Source: an uncultured Marinicella sp. | GTDB lineage: Bacteria; Pseudomonadota; Gammaproteobacteria; Xanthomonadales; Marinicellaceae | Assembly (NCBI GenBank): GCA_947502925.1 | Contig: CANNBS010000001.1 | Coordinates: forward strand, 744,001 to 808,000 | Direction: 5' to 3' | Length of the DNA stretch: 64,000 nt | Shown: positions 9,349-17,507 of the stretch, piece by piece | Layout: each line of letters begins with the position of its first letter | Numbering within the stretch: the first letter of the stretch is position 1 | Program-made: the position numbers and the translations under genes | The notes under the pieces: generated by a model | The model's database searches: none | What the model was told of the DNA's origin: nothing | What the model saw: only the letters and a program-made list of their open reading frames with translations

Positions 9349-9873
9349 TCATCTTTGCTTTTGGGGGACCATTCTGATGTCTGAACGGTTATAACCCAAT
9401 GCCACCACGCGATTAATCAGTGCTTCCATTTTGTCGTCTTCTATCACCGGATTTCGCGCCATAATCCAGACATAATCTCGCTTGCTGCGGGCGATGATGG
9501 TGTGTTGATAGTCGGCATCCACATAACTGATAATAAATTCTGATTTAAACGGCCATAGAAACTGCATTTTCCAATAGGCACCCGATTCATCCTGCACAAA
9601 GCCGGTGGGGTGATAGACTTTTTCCTCACCGTTAAAGTCGGCTTGGTTAAAGCGAAAGGTGGTGGCGATTTTTTGTGGTGATTCGCGTTGATAGCTTTCC
9701 ACCGCATTAAACGCTTCATCCTCAATGAAAGTGGGAATATGCGCCAAAACATACCAGTCACCCATAAAAGCGTTTAAATCAACGTTCTCAGCCCGTTGTA
9801 TCGGTGGGGTTGAACGACAGGCATAGAGCGCCAATAAAGCTGCCAATAAAACAAATGCGATAACAATTTTCAT
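9349..9873 (-). CDS. blc: Outer-membrane lipocalin lipoprotein (Blc)
   Basis: A 174-residue lipoprotein. The N-terminal hydrophobic stretch ends in the lipobox LYAC, so Cys19 would be lipidated. The lipocalin signature GDWYVLAHIP (GxW motif) follows at about 36-45 and the third conserved region appears as YVWIMARNP near the C-terminus. Blc proteins bind lysophospholipids or fatty acids and are linked to membrane stress and repair. It is divergent from the aminotransferase-like gene; the two start codons are about 110 bases apart. Confidence 0.93.
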   Translation of the reverse strand: MKIVIAFVLLAALLALYACRSTPPIQRAENVDLNAFMGDWYVLAHIPTFIEDEAFNAVESYQRESPQKIATTFRFNQADFNGEEKVYHPTGFVQDESGAYWKMQFLWPFKSEFIISYVDADYQHTIIARSKRDYVWIMARNPVIEDDKMEALINRVVALGYNRSDIRMVPQKQR

Positions 9874-9982
9874 GATACTGAACCAAAATTTATTGAACTT
9901 AGCTTACTCAACAACAAGTGAAATTCAGGTCAAGATAAATGCTCGGGTCTCTGTTAGACTAACGTCTTTTATTTTTTCAGTG

Positions 9983-11206
9983 ATGCCGATGTACGATTTA
10001 AACTGGGTTCGCAATCAATTTCCGGGACTTGATAATAACTCTGATATTTTCATGGACAACGCTGGTGGTTCTCAGATTGCCCAAGACGCCATCACCGGTA
10101 TTCAGGATTTTTTGACCCAGTGCAATGTCCAGTTAGGTGCCGATTACAGCACGTCACAGGAAGCGGCCAAACGGGTTGCACAAGCCCAAACCGCCATCAC
10201 CACCTGGCTAAATGCACGTCGGCCAGAAGAAGTGATTGTCGGTTCATCCAGTACCTGGCTAACCCGTTTACTCAGTTTACAACTGATGAAAACCTGGCAA
10301 CCGGGGGATGAAGTCATCATCACCGATGTCGATCATGAAGCCAACCGCAGTTGCTGGCTGGATTTGCAGGCACATGGTATTGTCATTAAGCACTGGACTG
10401 TCAATACCCAAAGCCATGAACTGGAAACGGCCGAATTGGAAAAACTGCTCAACGATAAAACCAAACTGGTGTGCTGCACCCATGTGTCCAATATTTACGG
10501 CCACATTAATCCTGTTAAAGAATGGAGTGATGTTGTTCATCAGCATGGCGCTGAAATCTGTGTGGATGGCGTCGCTTATGCCCCACATCGTTTGCCCGAT
10601 GTCCAGGAGTTAGATGTGGATTATTATTTTTTCAGTTTCTATAAAACCTTCGGACCCCACCAAGCCGTTTTATACGGTAAACATCAATGCCTAAAACGCC
10701 TACCGAGCATCAATCACCATTTTATCGAAGAAACACCCTATCGCTTCCAGCCCGGAAACGTCAATTATGAATTGATTTGCGGTATCCATGGCGCCATCAA
10801 ATACCTGCAAAAACTGGGACAAAAAACACAACCGGGTTCGTCCTTACGTGACGATTTAAAGCATGCCTATAAAATCATGGCTGATTATGAAGAACAACTA
10901 ATTGAACCGCTCATTGATTTTTTAAATACCCATTCTGATATACGCATCATTGGTGACGCGGTCGCCGACAAATCCCAACGGGTGGCCACCATATCCTTCA
11001 TCCATCATAAAGTCAGCAGCCAAGATATTGCACAAAAAGCCAACCAGCAAGGCCTCGGGATCCGCTACGGCGATTTTTACGCCGTGGAACTGATTAACAC
11101 CCTTGGCCTGCGCAATCAACAAGGCGTCGTCCGCGTATCACTGGCCCATTACAACAGTGTCGAAGAGGTGACTCAGCTAATCGGGTTTTTAGAACAAATG
11201 AAATAA
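9983..11206 (+). CDS. Class-V aminotransferase / cysteine desulfurase-like PLP enzyme
   Basis: A 407-residue fold-type I PLP enzyme. The PLP lysine is in FSFYKTFGPHQAVLYG, and FMDNAGGSQ near the start and SSSTWLTRLL are the usual cofactor-phosphate regions. The domain order matches cysteine desulfurase-like proteins of the VC1184 type rather than true IscS or SufS, and I do not see the flexible-loop cysteine in its usual context, so desulfurase activity is doubtful. I chose ATG 9983 (MPMYDLNWVRNQFPGL); ATG 9989 is possible, and an in-frame ATG at 9872 would add a 37-residue extension running into the blc start. No isc or suf genes are nearby. Confidence 0.85.
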   Translation: MPMYDLNWVRNQFPGLDNNSDIFMDNAGGSQIAQDAITGIQDFLTQCNVQLGADYSTSQEAAKRVAQAQTAITTWLNARRPEEVIVGSSSTWLTRLLSLQLMKTWQPGDEVIITDVDHEANRSCWLDLQAHGIVIKHWTVNTQSHELETAELEKLLNDKTKLVCCTHVSNIYGHINPVKEWSDVVHQHGAEICVDGVAYAPHRLPDVQELDVDYYFFSFYKTFGPHQAVLYGKHQCLKRLPSINHHFIEETPYRFQPGNVNYELICGIHGAIKYLQKLGQKTQPGSSLRDDLKHAYKIMADYEEQLIEPLIDFLNTHSDIRIIGDAVADKSQRVATISFIHHKVSSQDIAQKANQQGLGIRYGDFYAVELINTLGLRNQQGVVRVSLAHYNSVEEVTQLIGFLEQMK

Positions 11207-11243
11207 ATCTGTTGCCGTGCTCATTTAATAATTTACACAGATT

Positions 11244-12248
11244 TCAGGCAAACACAGCCAGCGGATGGGTGGTGGCGATATGAACGGCGACCCGGTCACC
11301 GATGTCGATGGCGTTTTCGTGGCTGGCACGGACTTTGACCAGATGGCCGCTGTCCAACGTGACGGCATAAAGCCTGGATTCGCCTTCAAAGCGCTGCCAT
11401 TCGATGTGGCCGTTACCACCGTCTGCCACCGCATGCAGGGTTAAATCGTCGGGGCGGAATAAGACATCACCCTGAACTAAATCAGCTTGCTCACGGATGG
11501 GTGCATCACCCAATTCGGTTTCAGCCTTGTGACCGGAGAATTGGCCGGGCAAAAAAGAAGCCTCGCCTAAAAAATAGGCGACAAAGCGGTTTTGTGGCTT
11601 ATCAAAACAGTGCTCAGGCGTATCGATTTGGCTTAATCGGCCTTTGTCTAAAATGCCGATGCGGTCGCCCACTGACAACGCTTCGTCTTGATCATGGGTA
11701 ACCCAAATGGCGGGTACCTTGGCTGTTTTCAGGGCATGTCGAATATCCCAGCGCAGACTGTCCTTGAGGGCCGCATCTAAATTAGACAACGGCTCATCCA
11801 ATAACACAAAGTCCGGCTCATGGGCCAGTGTTCTGGCCAGGGCCACCCGTTGCTTCTGACCGCCGGATAAACGACCGGGTTTGGCATTTCTTAAGGCATC
11901 CAGGCCCAGTAATTTAATCCAATGATCAGCTGTGGCCGTATCCTTTAATCGAAAACCGACGTTTTGCTCAACGGTTAAATGCGGAAATAAAGCAAAGTCC
12001 TGAAACACCATACCAACTTTTCGTTTTTCAGGAGCTATTCTTTTGTTAACTGTGGCGGTCCAGCCAGGCAAACTGATTTCACCTTCATCAATCGGAATCA
12101 AGCCGGCCAGGGCCCGTAAAACCGTGGTTTTTCCGCAGCCGGTGGGGCCGATAAGCATCAGTATCTCATCGTCATCCAGATTTAAGCTGAGCTGATTAAC
12201 CACCCGGGTGTTGTCATAACTGACGGATAAATTGTTGACCTTTAGCAT
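11244..12248 (-). CDS. fbpC: Fe(3+) ABC transporter, ATP-binding protein
   Basis: A 334-residue ATPase of an iron importer. It has Walker A GPTGCGKTT (about 34-42), signature LSGGQKQR, Walker B FVLLDEP, D-loop SNLD and the switch histidine in WVTHD. The last 100 residues form the TOBE-type domain of the FbpC/PotA group. It overlaps the permease stop by one base (TAATG), so the two are translationally coupled. It is the last gene of the iron operon. Thiamine or spermidine transport is less likely because the binding protein and the upstream Fur-like box point to iron. Confidence 0.92.
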   Translation of the reverse strand: MLKVNNLSVSYDNTRVVNQLSLNLDDDEILMLIGPTGCGKTTVLRALAGLIPIDEGEISLPGWTATVNKRIAPEKRKVGMVFQDFALFPHLTVEQNVGFRLKDTATADHWIKLLGLDALRNAKPGRLSGGQKQRVALARTLAHEPDFVLLDEPLSNLDAALKDSLRWDIRHALKTAKVPAIWVTHDQDEALSVGDRIGILDKGRLSQIDTPEHCFDKPQNRFVAYFLGEASFLPGQFSGHKAETELGDAPIREQADLVQGDVLFRPDDLTLHAVADGGNGHIEWQRFEGESRLYAVTLDSGHLVKVRASHENAIDIGDRVAVHIATTHPLAVFA

Positions 12249-13768
12249 TATCGCTGGTGTGCCTCATTGATTGAAAATTCTGCGCGACGCTCGCCGCTTA
12301 GCATTAAAATAAGGCCAAAACCTGAAATCACAACCAGCATAATACCCGGCATCGCCGCCCGGCCAAAATAGCCCGCTTCATAAACACGCCATAAATAAGT
12401 CGCCAGGGTTTCAAATCCGGTGGGACCCAGCATTAAAGTGGCCGGTAGTTCACGCATGGCTTCTAAAAAAACCAGCGCCGCCCCGGCAATCATACCGCGC
12501 AAGGTTAACGGCAGGGTAACCCGCATAAAGGCTTCCCGCGGGCCGGCACCCAAAACCCGGGCCGCATGAACCAGCCCACCGTCTAAATTCTCTGTGGTGG
12601 TCCGAACGCTACCCACAGCCAACGGTAAAAAGCGAAGAACGTAGGCCATTACCAACAAGGCCAGTGTCTGATACAAAAAGGGTAATTTCAGACCCAGATA
12701 AACCAGGGCGGTGCCCATCACAATACCCGGCACACCAAAACCAAAATAGGTTATGCGTTCCATAAACCGTCCGGATTTACCCCGTATGGCTGCATGGGCC
12801 ACCGGCAGTGCCAGAACCACCGCCACCATGGCGGCTAAAAAAGATGCGTAGGCTGAATTCCAGGCAAATGACCATTCAAAACCGCCACTGCCCTCACGCA
12901 ACAACCACACAATAAAAATGCCCAAAGGTAAAACCACTGCCAATAAAAAAGGCGGCAGAGCGGCCATTTGCATCAGCACAGTCTTTTTAAGGGATGGATA
13001 AAACATGGGGTGCTTACCCGGTTGTTCCTGAGTGGCCTTAAATCGCGATTCCAGAAACAGTACCAGTATAACCACCACCATTAACTGCAAAGACAACATC
13101 GCTGCCTGACTTAAACCAAAGGCATTGTATTCAACAAATATCACCCGCGTAAAAGTATCCAGTCCTAAAATGGCCGGTGTCCCAAAGTCAGACAAGGCGT
13201 ATAAGGCGGCCAACAAGGCCCCGGCGGCCACACTGTTAAACAGCCGCGGCATGACAATTCGCCGAATACTGGCGCCCAGGGACAAACCCAGGGTACGAGA
13301 AGCATTGATTAAACTGGCATCCTGGCTTAATAAAGCGGCACGGGTGGTTAACAAAACAAAGGGATAGGTGTATAAAGACATCACCAGCGCCGTGCCCCAT
13401 AATCCCCTGACTGAAGGCGGGCTAAAGCCCAGTAAGCTCTCAATTTCGCCACCTGGACCAAAGGAAAAATATAAAGTAAAAGCGCCCACATAACTTGGCA
13501 TGGCCAATGGTGAAGCCAACAGAATTAACCACAGGCGCCGCAACGGCATCTGCACATAAGCGGTCAAAAACGCCAACGGCACACCAATCAGAACCGAACC
13601 GACCACTGTCAGGCCCATCAGCGCCAGGGTGTTGCCTAAAACAGTTAAATTACGGGCATCAAAAATTTCAGCACTGTCGGCAGCCAGCTGAAACAAAACC
13701 ACAAAAGGCAGTAAAGCCAACAGTGCAATCAAAAACGCCAGCGGATAGGATTTTGGCCAGGTTTTCAC
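12248..13768 (-). CDS. fbpB: Fe(3+) ABC transporter, permease
   Basis: A 506-residue inner-membrane protein with two fused permease halves, about twelve hydrophobic segments. The coupling-helix motif (EAA loop) occurs twice: around ASRTLGLSLGASIRRIVMP in the first half and ARVLGAGPREAFMRVTLP in the second. This fused arrangement is typical of FbpB-type iron permeases. Its start overlaps the stop of fbpA (ATGA at 13765-13768). Confidence 0.93.
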   Translation of the reverse strand: MKTWPKSYPLAFLIALLALLPFVVLFQLAADSAEIFDARNLTVLGNTLALMGLTVVGSVLIGVPLAFLTAYVQMPLRRLWLILLASPLAMPSYVGAFTLYFSFGPGGEIESLLGFSPPSVRGLWGTALVMSLYTYPFVLLTTRAALLSQDASLINASRTLGLSLGASIRRIVMPRLFNSVAAGALLAALYALSDFGTPAILGLDTFTRVIFVEYNAFGLSQAAMLSLQLMVVVILVLFLESRFKATQEQPGKHPMFYPSLKKTVLMQMAALPPFLLAVVLPLGIFIVWLLREGSGGFEWSFAWNSAYASFLAAMVAVVLALPVAHAAIRGKSGRFMERITYFGFGVPGIVMGTALVYLGLKLPFLYQTLALLVMAYVLRFLPLAVGSVRTTTENLDGGLVHAARVLGAGPREAFMRVTLPLTLRGMIAGAALVFLEAMRELPATLMLGPTGFETLATYLWRVYEAGYFGRAAMPGIMLVVISGFGLILMLSGERRAEFSINEAHQR

Positions 13769-14802
13769 AACACCCCGACTTTTCGCATCAAATCCAGGGT
13801 GGGCCGGATATCAGCCAGTTTTCTTAGATCAATTTTGGGTGGCGACAGTGTACTCAACGGCACCAGACCTTCCGGTTCAGCCACGCCGTTAACCAATGGA
13901 ATTTCATAGGCTTCACCGGACAAATAAGACTGCACTTCCCGGGTGAGCAGGTAGCGGATAAAATTCACCGGCAAATCACCTTCGCTTAAGGCCACGATGC
14001 CACTGGCATTGACCAGGCAACCGGCGTCATTTTGAGTAAAAGCCAAATCGACTTTAGCGTCCGGCTTACCGGCTTTTAAGCGTAAGGTGTAATAGTGATT
14101 GGCAAAACCCACATCCACTTCACCGCGTTCCACGCCCATGACCACACCCAACTCACCGGCGTAGGATTTGGCATGACCACTGACACCTTTTAACCACTCG
14201 GCAGTGGCGTCTTCACCTTCCAGAATACGCATGGCAGTGATAAAAGACTGAAAGGAAGCATAGGCCGGCGCCCAGCCTATCTGTAAATCACTGTCAGCAA
14301 GTGCCATCACATTTTTAGGAATTTGTGCCGCTGTAATCCGTTCGGTGTTATAAGGTAAAGTCCGAATACGTCCGGTGACCGGCGACCAACCGGCATATTG
14401 AAAGCCCGGTTTTAATTGTTGGCTTAAATCGTCCGGCAAGGGCTGCGCCAGACCTTCATCAGTCATTAAACCAATGGCGCCGGTATCCACCGCCCAGAAC
14501 AAATCTGCCCGACGAACGCCGGCTTTGGCTTCGGCCACCAAAGTATTGGCCAGGGCAGCGGTCCCGCCACGGCGAATATTCAGAATCAGTTCCGGATTGC
14601 GTTTTTTGATGGCTTCGATGACATTTTCATACAATCCACCTTCGCCACGTCCCAGATACAGCGTTAATTCACCCACCAGCTTTGGCAGTGAGTTAACTGA
14701 TACAGCCTGTTCCACAGCGGCCATGGCCGATGATAAAGACCAGGGCATGGCCGCACCCAAACCGGCCACTGCCATGCCTTGAATAAATTGTCTGCGTTGC
14801 AT
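13765..14802 (-). CDS. fbpA: Fe(3+) ABC transporter, periplasmic binding protein with Tat signal
   Basis: A 345-residue ferric-iron binding protein. The N-terminus MQRRQFIQGMAVAGLGAA carries a twin-arginine signal (RRQFI) rather than a plain Sec signal, ending near SAMA. The paired tyrosines expected for iron coordination in FbpA-type proteins are visible in FANHYYTLRLKAG, and the region LWAVDTGAIGLM-like after ADLF fits the hinge. It follows the unknown periplasmic gene after a 9-base gap and is coupled to fbpB by an ATGA overlap. A Fur-like box stands in front of the operon. Confidence 0.92.
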   Translation of the reverse strand: MQRRQFIQGMAVAGLGAAMPWSLSSAMAAVEQAVSVNSLPKLVGELTLYLGRGEGGLYENVIEAIKKRNPELILNIRRGGTAALANTLVAEAKAGVRRADLFWAVDTGAIGLMTDEGLAQPLPDDLSQQLKPGFQYAGWSPVTGRIRTLPYNTERITAAQIPKNVMALADSDLQIGWAPAYASFQSFITAMRILEGEDATAEWLKGVSGHAKSYAGELGVVMGVERGEVDVGFANHYYTLRLKAGKPDAKVDLAFTQNDAGCLVNASGIVALSEGDLPVNFIRYLLTREVQSYLSGEAYEIPLVNGVAEPEGLVPLSTLSPPKIDLRKLADIRPTLDLMRKVGVL

Positions 14803-14811
14803 AAAAAGTCC

Positions 14812-15615
14812 TTAAAAAACGGGTTGACGGTCAGCTTCTGCATCCACCAGTAATTGTCTGGCTTTGTTTAATTTCTGTTTCATCATCTCGACCACCTGAC
14901 GCACCTCATCAACACTTTTATCACCCTCAATCGCTTGTGGCAAAGTCACGTTAAAGTCTTTTTCCAGATCTTCAACCAGCTTAGCGTCTTGCTCAATCAA
15001 AGCGCCTTCAATGCCCTCAAAGCGCTGCATATAGGTGTCATGAACCAAAGTCACAGCTGTTTCGCTTAATTGCTCGGCATATTTTGCCACAACCCGATCC
15101 AGTCGATTCTGAATGTCATCAATGATTTGAGGCGCACCTGAGGGTTCAACTTCTGTGGTTTTAATTTTTTCGATGATGCCACGTTGTTGTAAATTCGCTG
15201 CCAGTTTAACGGCACCCAAGGCTTGCCATAAGGCCTGATTAAGTTTGTCCTGTTCCTGGCGCACTTCTTTGACCGATTTGCCTTCATCAATGCCTTGTTT
15301 AATGCCATAAATACCCTGCCAGATAGTGGCATAAATCGGCACAAACTGGGTTTCGATGGCGGCATGAAAATCAACTTCTTCCCAATAATCAATTAATTGT
15401 TGGGTGTTAATCGCTTCTTGTCCCTGTTTTTCATACGTGTTAACCACAGAATTATAATTATCCAGTAGCCAGTGAATTTCCTTGTTATAGTCTGAAATAT
15501 GATCCTGCAAATGATTTACCTGATCGGTGATTTCACCATTGGCCATTGCCTGCTGAGACAAAGTAAACACACTTAACAGCGCAATCAGCCAGGTTGTTGA
15601 AGCTATTTTTGTCAT
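14812..15615 (-). CDS. Periplasmic helical protein heading the iron operon, unknown family
   Basis: A 267-residue protein read from the ATG at 15615 (MTKIASTTWLIALL), which has an AAGG Shine-Dalgarno sequence 7 bases upstream; an in-frame ATG at 15645 would lie inside the Fur-like box. A Sec signal ends near AMA. The mature part is almost wholly helical and acidic, with YWEEVDFHAAIETQ around residue 75 and a second helical set near the end. No cofactor-binding CxxC is present; acidic, His and Tyr residues could bind metal. Its place as the first gene before fbpABC suggests a periplasmic iron-handling partner. I cannot name the family. Confidence 0.8.
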   Translation of the reverse strand: MTKIASTTWLIALLSVFTLSQQAMANGEITDQVNHLQDHISDYNKEIHWLLDNYNSVVNTYEKQGQEAINTQQLIDYWEEVDFHAAIETQFVPIYATIWQGIYGIKQGIDEGKSVKEVRQEQDKLNQALWQALGAVKLAANLQQRGIIEKIKTTEVEPSGAPQIIDDIQNRLDRVVAKYAEQLSETAVTLVHDTYMQRFEGIEGALIEQDAKLVEDLEKDFNVTLPQAIEGDKSVDEVRQVVEMMKQKLNKARQLLVDAEADRQPVF

Positions 15616-15644
15616 AATATAAAACCTTAAAAAATTGATGTGCA

Positions 15645-15663
15645 AATGATACTTATTCTTATC
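15645..15663 (-). promoter_or_regulatory. Fur-box-like operator of the iron operon
   Basis: Read on the minus strand, GATAAGAATAAGTATCATT matches the 19-base Fur consensus at 13 positions. It lies 30 bases before the ATG at 15615 of the first gene in the operon, where it would block RNA polymerase when iron is plentiful. Function inferred from match and context. Confidence 0.7.
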
Positions 15664-15786
15664 TAAAAAGTAAAGACTTCAAACCCCTAAAACCTGCACC
15701 CATACAGCAGCTGTTCAGTAAAAACGCTTCACGATGAGTCATGATTAAAATCTTAAGACAGTTTAATGGGTTAAATTTTATCTTCA

Positions 15787-15800
15787 TTGACATCAATCAA
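15787..15800. promoter_or_regulatory. FNR/Anr-like box
   Basis: TTGACATCAATCAA matches the FNR consensus TTGAT-N4-ATCAA at 9 of 10 defined bases. The same TTGACA could act as a -35 hexamer (a poor -10, ATATTT, follows 17 bases later). It is 60 bases upstream of the truncated binding-protein gene. Confidence 0.45.
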
Positions 15801-15859
15801 GCTTTATTCATATTTTTCACGGCGACAAGGTTCAAAGCATTTTTTAAAAATCATTGTAA

Positions 15860-16285
15860 ATGATGACTCAACATTCTAAAAAGCATGCCAATCTCATAGC
15901 TACACTGTTCATCGTCATGACTTTTTTATTATCTGCGTCTGCGTTCGCACAAGACACAGATGTAATTTCAGAACCATTAAAAGTCGGTATCGCCGGCTCC
16001 GAACCATTTGTGTTTGCCGATTCTGATTCCGGCATTGCGCTTGAAATCTGGGAACAAATCGCTCAACAAAAATCCTGGGATTATGAATATACCGCGTTTG
16101 ACAATGTGGATAAGGTTCTACAGGCGTTAGATCAGGGCGCCATCGACGTGGCGGTGGGCCCGATCAGCATCACGGCTCAGCGACTGGAGAATGTCCGATT
16201 TTCACAGCCCTTTTACAATTCCAGCATTTCCTTTCTTTCGTGCATTGGACAGCAAGGCTTTTGGAAGAAAATCAAACCTTTTTAA
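15860..16285 (+). pseudogene. Truncated solute-binding / ligand-gated channel-type gene
   Basis: The frame codes for 141 residues: a Sec signal (ending ASAFA), then the first lobe of a family-3 solute-binding domain (PLKVGIAGSEPFVF, ALDQGAIDVAVGPISIT, RFSQPFYNSSISFLS). It then gives WKKIKPF and stops. In proteins where this lobe is followed by an ion-channel domain, a W-x-x-I-x-PF segment just precedes the first membrane helix, so the channel and the second lobe appear to be missing. A full family-3 binding domain needs about 220 residues, so the product cannot be a normal receptor. No continuation was found in the other frames up to the next gene. The relation to glutamate-receptor-like channels is an inference. 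Confidence 0.65.
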
Positions 16286-16372
16286 AATTGATTCTATGAC
16301 CGGCTTCACATTTAACAAGCTATTTTATTGTACTATGTTCAACATCAGCCCCATGATAAAGAGAAACCCACT

Positions 16373-17449
16373 ATGAAATTATCTGATGTTAAATGGCTTA
16401 CGTGTTATTTGATCATTGCGTTTGCTCTCAATCTCGATGCACAAACAATTCAAGAGGATGTCGCGTTAGGTGACGGTGTTATTGGTTATAAGGGCGAATT
16501 TAATTTGCCTTATTCTCAAAGCAACGAAGAAAAACCGAATACCTCAAGCCAAAAACAGCGTTTCGTCGATCCCACCACCCGCAGCTCGGTGGTGTCTTTT
16601 TACAAGAATCAATATTTACCCAATTTATATGTGCCCATGGGCTGGACGGGCAATGTCAATAGCTGTCAGGCCGGCAACACTTCGCAAAGCTATTTGGATG
16701 CCACCTTTGCCATGGTTAATTATTTCAGGGGGATGGTTAATCTTGGTGCGGTTGTTAATAATACTTCACTGAATGCAAACGCCCAAGAAGCGGCACTGAT
16801 GATGTCAGCCAACAACGACTTGTCACATTATCCACCCAATACCTGGACCTGCTATAGTGCTGCGGGCGCTCAAGCTGCAGGCACATCAAATATAGCCCTC
16901 GGTATCAGCGGCCCGAACGCCATCATTGCGTATATGGAGGACTTTGGCAGTTTCAATCAGCCTGTTGGGCATAGACGTTGGATACTGTACCCAAGGGCTG
17001 CAGAATTCGGTGTCGGTTCAGTGGGTGAAACCACACGATCAGCCAATGCTCTGCAGGTTATCGGCACCGCCACAACCGGCCGACCGGCCACCGATATCGT
17101 TGCCTGGCCACCGGAAGGCTATGTGCCCAACACCGTGGTATATAACCGCTGGTCTTTTTCTTTAAATAATTCACCTGGCGCCAATTTCAGCGCGGCCACG
17201 GTAACCATGACCGAAAACGGTACGCCCATTCCATTAAATATCATATCCAGAACCGATAACGGTTACGGCGATAATACCCTTGTGTGGGAACCAGACAGCC
17301 TTAATTTTCCAGGCGGACAAGCCGATCGTGTCATTAATGTCAATGTGTCAGGCATTAGCAATGCGACCCAGTCATCTTATTCCTACCAGGTGATTGTTAT
17401 TAACCCCGAGTATTTGTCCGATGTGATTTTTAAAGATGGTTTTGAGTAA
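16373..17449 (+). CDS. Secreted CAP-domain protein with C-terminal GFE tail
   Basis: A 358-residue exported protein. The ATG at 16373 (MKLSDVKWLTC) has an AAAGAGA ribosome-binding sequence and begins a signal peptide ending near LDA; an in-frame ATG at 16328 would place 15 polar residues before it. The CAP (SCP/PR1) domain covers about residues 100-240: YFRGMVNLGAV, NANAQEAALMMSANNDLSHYPP (one histidine of the CAP cavity) and GHRRWILYP (the second). CAP proteins bind sterols or lipids or act as toxins in other organisms; the bacterial role is mostly unknown. The protein ends in DVIFKDGFE, a tail shared with two other secreted proteins here. Confidence 0.8.
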   Translation: MKLSDVKWLTCYLIIAFALNLDAQTIQEDVALGDGVIGYKGEFNLPYSQSNEEKPNTSSQKQRFVDPTTRSSVVSFYKNQYLPNLYVPMGWTGNVNSCQAGNTSQSYLDATFAMVNYFRGMVNLGAVVNNTSLNANAQEAALMMSANNDLSHYPPNTWTCYSAAGAQAAGTSNIALGISGPNAIIAYMEDFGSFNQPVGHRRWILYPRAAEFGVGSVGETTRSANALQVIGTATTGRPATDIVAWPPEGYVPNTVVYNRWSFSLNNSPGANFSAATVTMTENGTPIPLNIISRTDNGYGDNTLVWEPDSLNFPGGQADRVINVNVSGISNATQSSYSYQVIVINPEYLSDVIFKDGFE

Positions 17450-17507
17450 GGGTTTTTAACATTGAATATGTTTGATTTTGGGACACTTAGCCTTAGTTAC
17501 GGTGAAC

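Noticed and set aside
11205..11244. AAATCTGT...ACAGATTT as a terminator between the aminotransferase-like gene and fbpC
   Set aside because: Loop of 24 bases, AT-rich stem and no T tract; weak.
16191..16376. Continuation of the truncated binding protein in another frame
   Set aside because: The alternative frame gives no second lobe or membrane helix; it is a shadow.
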